In this document: piece by piece, positions 59,526 to 64,000 of the stretch
Numbering within the stretch: the stretch's first letter is position 1
Layout: each line of letters begins with the position of its first letter
Assembly: GCA_029721435.1 (NCBI GenBank)
Contig: CM056583.1
Location: forward strand, 47,025,120 to 47,089,119
Source: Gymnothorax reevesii
Lineage: Eukaryota; Chordata; Actinopteri; Anguilliformes; Muraenidae
DNA length: 64,000 nt
Direction: 5' to 3'
Position numbers and translations under genes: made by a program
Notes under the pieces: generated by a model
The model's input: the letters and a program-made list of their open reading frames with translations, nothing else
What the model was told of the DNA's origin: nothing
The model's database searches: none

Positions 59526-62309
59526 TCAACTTGATGGTCTGGGGTGGTTTGCATGAAAGTCTCTGATCAAGTCCTTGTCCAAGATGTGGCGTGACGGTAC
59601 CCAACTGCGGTGTTCCGGTCCGTAACCCTCCCAGTCGACGAGGTACTGCAGTCCCCGGCCTCGCCGACGACAATCCAGGAGGGCACGGACCGTGTAGGCT
59701 TCGCCTCCGTCGATGATCCGGGCGGGTGGTGGGGGATCAGGTCCAGAGGACAGGGGGTGGGTTACAGCAGGTTTGACTTGGGACACGTGAAACGTGGGGT
59801 GAATACGTCTCATAGACAGTGGAAGACGGAGGCGAACCGCAGTGGGACTCAAGACTTTTTCAATAGTGAATGGGCCCAAAAACTTAGGGAAAAGTTTGCC
59901 CCCATTACCTCTGAGAGGAATGTCCCTTGAAGATAGCCAGACACGCTGCCCAGGTCGGTATGAAGGAGCTGTCGTGCGCCTCTTGTCTGCTTGCTCCTTC
60001 ATCCGGGCGACCGACCTGAGCAGGGCCTGGCGGGTGGTTATCCATGTGCGTCTGCACCGACGCACAAACTCACGGGCTGAGGGGACAGCTACCTCCTCCT
60101 CCTGGGAAGGGAACAAAGGGGGCTGGTAGCCTAGGCAGGCCTTGAAGGGGGAAATGCCAGAGGCAGCAGAGGTGTGGCTGTTCATGGCGTATTCAGCCCA
60201 TGGCAACTGATGACTCCAGGAGGAGGGGTTCCTAATGCAAAGACATCTCAAAACATTTTCCACACATTGGTTAGCCCGCTCGGTCTGGCCATTAGTCTGG
60301 GGATGGAAACCTGATGATAAACTAACTGTGGTGCCAAGTGATTTGCAGAATGATTTCCAAAATAGGGCAGTGAACTGGGGGCCGCGATCAGATGTGATAT
60401 CAATAGGAATACCATGAAGTCTGATGACACGTTGAATAACAAGGTTAGCGGTTTCTTGGGCGGAGGGGAGCTTGGTGAGGGGAACTAGGTGAACGGCTTT
60501 GGAGAATCTGTCTACAATGGTGAGAATGGTAGTGTGATGATTGGAAGGGGGAAGGCCAGTGATGAAATCGAGTGCTATGTGGGACCAGGGGCGGTGTGGA
60601 GTGTGAAGGGGCTGAAGCAAACCGTGAGGTGGTTGATGTGAGGCTTTTGCTTGGGCGCAGACCGAGCAGGCAGCTACAAAACTTTGGACATCTTGAGAGA
60701 TTTCTGGCCACCAAAATCTTTGTAAAATAAAGTCCTTAGTACGGCGTACTCCAGGGTGGCAGGACAGCATGGAAGAATGTCCCCATTCCAGAACCTTGGG
60801 GCGTAATGCAGCTGGAACATAAAGACAGTTAGTGGGGCAAGCGCTAGGGGCAGCAGTACTGGCTTGGGCATCTCTGACTTCCTTTTCAATATTGACATAG
60901 ATGGCATTAACAAAGGCTTCTTTGGGCAGAATCGTATCATGACATGGTTCCTCTTCCTTTATCTCAAAACAACGGGACAAGGCGTCGGGTTTAACATTTT
61001 TGCTTCCAGGTCTATAAGCGATGTGAAAATTGAAGCGGGAGAAGAATAGTGCCCACCTGGCTTGTCTTGGGTTAAGTCTCTTGGCTGTCTGTAGGTATTC
61101 CAGGTTTTTATGGTCTGTCCACACTATGAAGGGTACCTTGGATCCTTCTAGCCACTGCCTCCATTCTTCCAAGGCCAACTTTACTGCCAGCAGCTCACGG
61201 TTTCCGATGTCGTAGTTTCTTTCAGCAGAGCTTAGACGACGAGAGAAGAAGGCACATGGGTGAATCTTCCCATCCTCAGGGGACCTCTGGGACAGAATGG
61301 CGCCGGCTCCAATATTCGAGGCGTCCACTTCTACAATGAACTGAAGTTCTGGGTTAGGGATAATGAGGATGGGTGCAGACGTGAATCGAGACTTTAGTTC
61401 TACAAAGGCACTCTCTGCTCTCTCGGACCAAAGGAACTTGGACTTGGAGGAAGTGAGGGCAGTGAGAGGAGCAGCAACAGAACTATAGTTTCTGATAAAC
61501 CGTCGATAGAAATTAGCAAAACCCAAAAAACGCTGGAGAGACTTACGGTCCTCAGGTCGGGGCCAGTTGGTGACGGCCTCCACTTTGACTGGGTCCATAC
61601 GTATGGTGCCTGGGGAGATAATGTAACCCAGAAAGGTTGTAGTCTCAACAAAAAACTCACATTTTTCGGCCTTTACAAAGAGACGGTTCTCCAGGAGACG
61701 ACGAAGCACTTGGCGAACATGTTTCACGTGTTCCTCTTGGGAATCTGAAAAAATCAAAATATCGTCAAGGTATACAAAAACGAACTTGTTAATCATGTCT
61801 CTCAGTACATCGTTTACAAGACTCTGGAACACTGCTGGAGCGTTAGTGAGCCCGAAAGGAAGAACCAGGTACTCCCAGTGCCCTGTGGGAGTATTAAAAG
61901 CCGTCTTCCACTCATCTCCCTCCCGGATTCGCACCAAGTGATAGGCGTTGCGGAGGTCAAGCTTGGAGAAAACCTTAGCTCCTTGTAGGAGGTCGAACGC
62001 TGTGTTCATGAGGGGGAGAGGGTATCGGTTCTTGACGGTTATCTCATTTAGTCCCCGGTAGTCAATACAGGGCCTCAACGTCCCATCCTTTTTGGCCACA
62101 AAGAAGAAACCAGCGCCCGCAGGGGAGGATGATGGTCGAATAATACCTGCAGCCAGAGACTCTGACAGGTACTTTTCCATGGCTTGGGTCTCTGGTCGGG
62201 ACAGGGAATATAATCGGCCTCTAGGGGGCATTGTACCTGGCTTTAGGTTGATGGCGCAATCGTATGGACGGTGAGGAGGTAAGCTGGTGGCCCTGGACTT
62301 CGAGAACAC
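59526..62309 (-). CDS. pol: Pol polyprotein: RT, RNase H, integrase, chromodomain
   Basis: A 927-residue open frame from the first Met; the frame is open further upstream to 62471, and natural translation would be as a Gag-Pol fusion. Order by residue: reverse transcriptase about 45-230, with Asp118 in KLDLR and the YLDD motif at 180-183; RNase H about 320-447, with Asp329, Glu372 and Asp399; integrase with its zinc finger His511, His518, Cys548, Cys551, catalytic Asp581, Asp641 and Glu677 (35 residues between the last two), a GPF/GPY-type module near 811, then a chromodomain at 872-918 with the YLVDWEGYG core. All key residues are present, so the enzymes look intact. The role is reverse transcription of the element RNA and insertion of the copy; the chromodomain of this group is thought to guide insertion by histone marks. 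Only the upstream frameshift prevents a continuous product. Confidence 0.95.
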   Translation of the reverse strand: MFSKSRATSLPPHRPYDCAINLKPGTMPPRGRLYSLSRPETQAMEKYLSESLAAGIIRPSSSPAGAGFFFVAKKDGTLRPCIDYRGLNEITVKNRYPLPLMNTAFDLLQGAKVFSKLDLRNAYHLVRIREGDEWKTAFNTPTGHWEYLVLPFGLTNAPAVFQSLVNDVLRDMINKFVFVYLDDILIFSDSQEEHVKHVRQVLRRLLENRLFVKAEKCEFFVETTTFLGYIISPGTIRMDPVKVEAVTNWPRPEDRKSLQRFLGFANFYRRFIRNYSSVAAPLTALTSSKSKFLWSERAESAFVELKSRFTSAPILIIPNPELQFIVEVDASNIGAGAILSQRSPEDGKIHPCAFFSRRLSSAERNYDIGNRELLAVKLALEEWRQWLEGSKVPFIVWTDHKNLEYLQTAKRLNPRQARWALFFSRFNFHIAYRPGSKNVKPDALSRCFEIKEEEPCHDTILPKEAFVNAIYVNIEKEVRDAQASTAAPSACPTNCLYVPAALRPKVLEWGHSSMLSCHPGVRRTKDFILQRFWWPEISQDVQSFVAACSVCAQAKASHQPPHGLLQPLHTPHRPWSHIALDFITGLPPSNHHTTILTIVDRFSKAVHLVPLTKLPSAQETANLVIQRVIRLHGIPIDITSDRGPQFTALFWKSFCKSLGTTVSLSSGFHPQTNGQTERANQCVENVLRCLCIRNPSSWSHQLPWAEYAMNSHTSAASGISPFKACLGYQPPLFPSQEEEVAVPSAREFVRRCRRTWITTRQALLRSVARMKEQADKRRTTAPSYRPGQRVWLSSRDIPLRGNGGKLFPKFLGPFTIEKVLSPTAVRLRLPLSMRRIHPTFHVSQVKPAVTHPLSSGPDPPPPARIIDGGEAYTVRALLDCRRRGRGLQYLVDWEGYGPEHRSWVPSRHILDKDLIRDFHANHPRPSS

Positions 62310-62344
62310 CTCCTTGAGATCATGGAACTCGAGGGGAACCTTTT

Positions 62345-63787
62345 CTAGGTCGGGGATCTCCTCTGGAGTAGAGTAAGGCTGTAGTTCCGAAGCATTTTGG
62401 AGGCATGTCTGAGAACAGTTGGGGCTCCAGCCCTTGATTTCATGCGTTCGCCAGTCAATGTGAGGTAGGTGTTAGCCATCCATGGGTGACCCAGAATGAT
62501 AGGAGCATGGGGAGAGTGAAGGAGGAATAATTGAATTGTCTCATGGTGGTTGCCTGATATCTTGAGTTTGATGGGGCTGGTAACATGAGTTATCTGGGCA
62601 ATTTGCTGGCCACTAAGGGAATTGGCCACTCGATCCGGGAAGATCTTTTCCACCGGAACCCCCCATTCACGAGCCAGCTCCACATCCATGAGGTTTTCCT
62701 CTGCTCCAGAATCAATGAGAGCCGTAGTGGATCTGCTCTCCCCTCCCCATTCCAGGATCAACGGAAGGCAGGTGCGGTTTCTTGAATCTTGGACTGGCGT
62801 AACGCCCACCACTGTTCCATTCCTGGTGCCAGGACGAGGCTTCTTGCTGGGGCACTGAGCTATCTGATGTCCCCCTTTGCCACAGTAGAAACAGGCCCCC
62901 TCTCTGCGACGACGGTTCCTTTCCACAGTGGGAATGCGCGTTCGTCCGGGTTGCATGGGTTCCGTCTCAGGAGAGGGGCTGCCGTCAGGAGGTGGTGGTA
63001 AAAGTGGAGTGGTCCGGTAGGGGTTATTTGGACGACTGTGAAGAACGGACCGTCTACGTTCTTCACGGCGAGCATCCACTCGTATGGCTAGGTCGACCAA
63101 CTCGTCCAGCTCCTCTGGTAAATCCTGGTACACCAGTTCGTCTTTTATGGCCTCGGCTAGACCATTAAAAAAGGTGTCATATAAGGCTCTTTGGCCCCAC
63201 CTGCTGTTGGTTGCCAGGGTCTGGAAGTCGATTGCAAAATCAGCCACAGAACGACCACCCTGGCGTATCCGAAGAATCTCCCGTCCCGCCTCATGACCCA
63301 ACTTCGTGCGGTCGAAAACCCGCTTCATCTCCTCACCCAGTAGACCAGATGTCTGTACACATGGTAGATCTGCCTCCCAAGCTGCAGTAGCCCACTGCTT
63401 GGCTCTTCCCGTGAGTTGCGTGATGATAAATGCAACACGAGCCCGTTCAGTGGGGAATGATGAGGGCTGTAGGCTGAATATGAGGTTGCACTGGGTGAGG
63501 AATGCTCGACACGCACCGGGGTTGCCGTCGTACCTTTCAGGGGGAGGCAGGCGTGGCTCGCAGACAGGCAGCGGCGGAGTGGAGGAGGGCACAGGCGTGG
63601 CGTGGACTGCAGGCTGGGGGGTATGCAGCAGCTGAGAGTCTTGAACTGTTCGAATGAGGTCCGCAACCTGGAGACTCATGGTTTGCATATGCTGCATGAG
63701 GGCGCGAAGCTGACGCTCCTGAAATTCGAGCTGGGCTCCCTGTTCCTTGACTGCCTCCTGCAGAGGCTGGATGTTCGCTGGTTCCAT
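62345..63787 (-). CDS. gag: Gag-protease polyprotein
   Basis: A 480-residue frame starting at ATG 63787. The longer open frame to 63973 reads through the LTR and is not the start. Residues 1-50 form a Gln/Leu-rich helical segment, possibly coiled-coil; a Pro-rich linker spans about 55-83; residues 84-240 are a retrotransposon Gag capsid-like region ([15 protein letters not shown] onward) of the sushi type related to the domesticated mammalian PEG10/RTL genes; a CCHC zinc knuckle is at 299-312 (C-X2-C-X4-H-X4-C); the aspartic protease has its Asp-Ser-Gly at 359-361 and the ILGHPW block at 431-436. After about residue 440 the frame leaves the conserved path and reads about 40 unrelated residues to a TAG at 62345, because of a frameshift near 62465. 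Gag packages the RNA into particles; the protease processes the polyproteins. Confidence 0.93.
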   Translation of the reverse strand: MEPANIQPLQEAVKEQGAQLEFQERQLRALMQHMQTMSLQVADLIRTVQDSQLLHTPQPAVHATPVPSSTPPLPVCEPRLPPPERYDGNPGACRAFLTQCNLIFSLQPSSFPTERARVAFIITQLTGRAKQWATAAWEADLPCVQTSGLLGEEMKRVFDRTKLGHEAGREILRIRQGGRSVADFAIDFQTLATNSRWGQRALYDTFFNGLAEAIKDELVYQDLPEELDELVDLAIRVDARREERRRSVLHSRPNNPYRTTPLLPPPPDGSPSPETEPMQPGRTRIPTVERNRRRREGACFYCGKGGHQIAQCPSKKPRPGTRNGTVVGVTPVQDSRNRTCLPLILEWGGESRSTTALIDSGAEENLMDVELAREWGVPVEKIFPDRVANSLSGQQIAQITHVTSPIKLKISGNHHETIQLFLLHSPHAPIILGHPWMANTYLTLTGERMKSRAGAPTVLRHASKMLRNYSLTLLQRRSPT

Positions 63788-63803
63788 CTTGGTCAGATCG
63801 TAG
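63788..63803 (-). other. Primer-binding-site position, atypical
   Basis: Only 16 nt (CTACGATCTGACCAAG, minus strand) lie between the LTR end and the gag ATG. A normal tRNA-primed element has TGG plus about 15 nt matching a tRNA 3' end here. That is not seen. Confidence 0.6.
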
Positions 63804-64000
63804 TGTGAGGTTTTACGAAATGAACCAAGAGCAAACACCAGTAAAATGCAAAAAGGAGGCTTTATTTCTGAAGGGGGAAACCCCCCAACAGAGCTGGCAA
63901 CAGTACAATGTCCGCAATCCAAAATCAGAATCCAAAGGGCGAAATCCAGAGTCATACACAGGGCACCAATCACAAAAAATCGTAGTCAGACAAAAGAGGT
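63804..64000 (-). repeat. 5' LTR of the gypsy element (partial)
   Basis: The first 197 bp on plus (the end of the 5' LTR in element orientation), identical to 58341-58537. The remainder lies outside the window. Confidence 0.95.

Larger units (their letters stand above)
58341..64000 (-). mobile_element. Young Ty3/gypsy chromodomain (sushi-like) LTR retrotransposon
   Basis: Read on the minus strand, the element enters at the right edge with its 5' LTR (63804-64000, truncated by the window), then gag-protease, then pol, then a purine tract, then the complete 3' LTR (59491 to 58341). Over the 197 bp present in both LTRs I find no difference, so insertion is recent. Gag and Pol are both long open frames separated by a single frameshift. 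The order protease, reverse transcriptase, RNase H, integrase and a C-terminal chromodomain identifies a chromovirus. It sits antisense inside the arhgap24-like intron. There is no env frame, as expected for the group. The target duplication cannot be tested because the far end is outside. Confidence 0.95.

Noticed and set aside
62345..62480. Programmed -1 frameshift of sushi/PEG10 type
   Set aside because: That shift lies between gag and protease with a slippery heptamer. Here protease is already in the gag frame and no heptamer is evident at the break, so it is not called; kept as an open question in the findings.
59389..63808. Many plus- and minus-strand frames of 60-113 codons
   Set aside because: All are shadows of gag and pol in other frames.
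1..64000. CRISPR arrays, toxin-antitoxin or phage-defence systems, biosynthetic clusters
   Set aside because: No regularly spaced repeats with unique spacers and no prokaryotic gene organisation; the tandem repeats seen are microsatellites or transposon-derived.

Overview
The window looks like a non-coding stretch of a ray-finned fish genome around the 5' part of one gene. There is no dense gene array, no operon structure and no ribosome-binding pattern. Almost all recognisable sequence is transposon-derived, and the families are typical of teleosts: Tc1-like DNA elements, hAT and other MITEs, a CR1/L2/Rex-like LINE, and a chromodomain Ty3/gypsy retrotransposon related to the sushi group.

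Gene content. The only host coding sequence I can support is one exon at 56074-56273 (+). It encodes the start of a PH domain that closely resembles the N-terminus of ARHGAP24 (FilGAP, a Rho-GAP). A GC-rich, CpG-dense block at about 40.78-41.28 kb lies behind a GA-repeat tract and ends in a donor-like site. It is a plausible promoter and non-coding first exon, which would make 41.28-56.07 kb intron 1. The sequence after 56.27 kb is the next intron and runs off the right edge.

Layout. 0-8 kb: palindrome-ended repeat, solo gypsy LTR (1613-2715), nearly complete but dead Tc1 element (2826-4431), triplicated repeat, long inverted repeat beside a broken THAP zinc finger. 8-32 kb: MITEs, two internally damaged Tc1-like elements of one family (13096-14234, 29761-31211), relics of a third Tc1-type group, a tandem tRNA-like SINE pair, a second solo gypsy LTR (24627-25868). 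32-40 kb: inverted-repeat element, a LINE fragment split by a MITE, and a hAT element with a perfect 8-bp target duplication (37994-39628). 40-58 kb: probable arhgap24 5' end, intron 1 with scattered repeats, the PH exon, and a Tc1 relic. 58.34-64 kb: an LTR/gypsy element on the minus strand, inside the intron. Its two LTRs are identical over the 197 bp that can be compared, so it is recent; Gag-protease and Pol are long open frames separated by one frameshift.

I saw no CRISPR, phage, defence or biosynthetic system. The most interesting items are the young gypsy element with its odd primer region and frameshift, the nested and boundary-defined insertions, the IR/DR-type Tc1 ends and the THAP relic. 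Most boundaries were read by eye. Family names below superfamily level are not verified.
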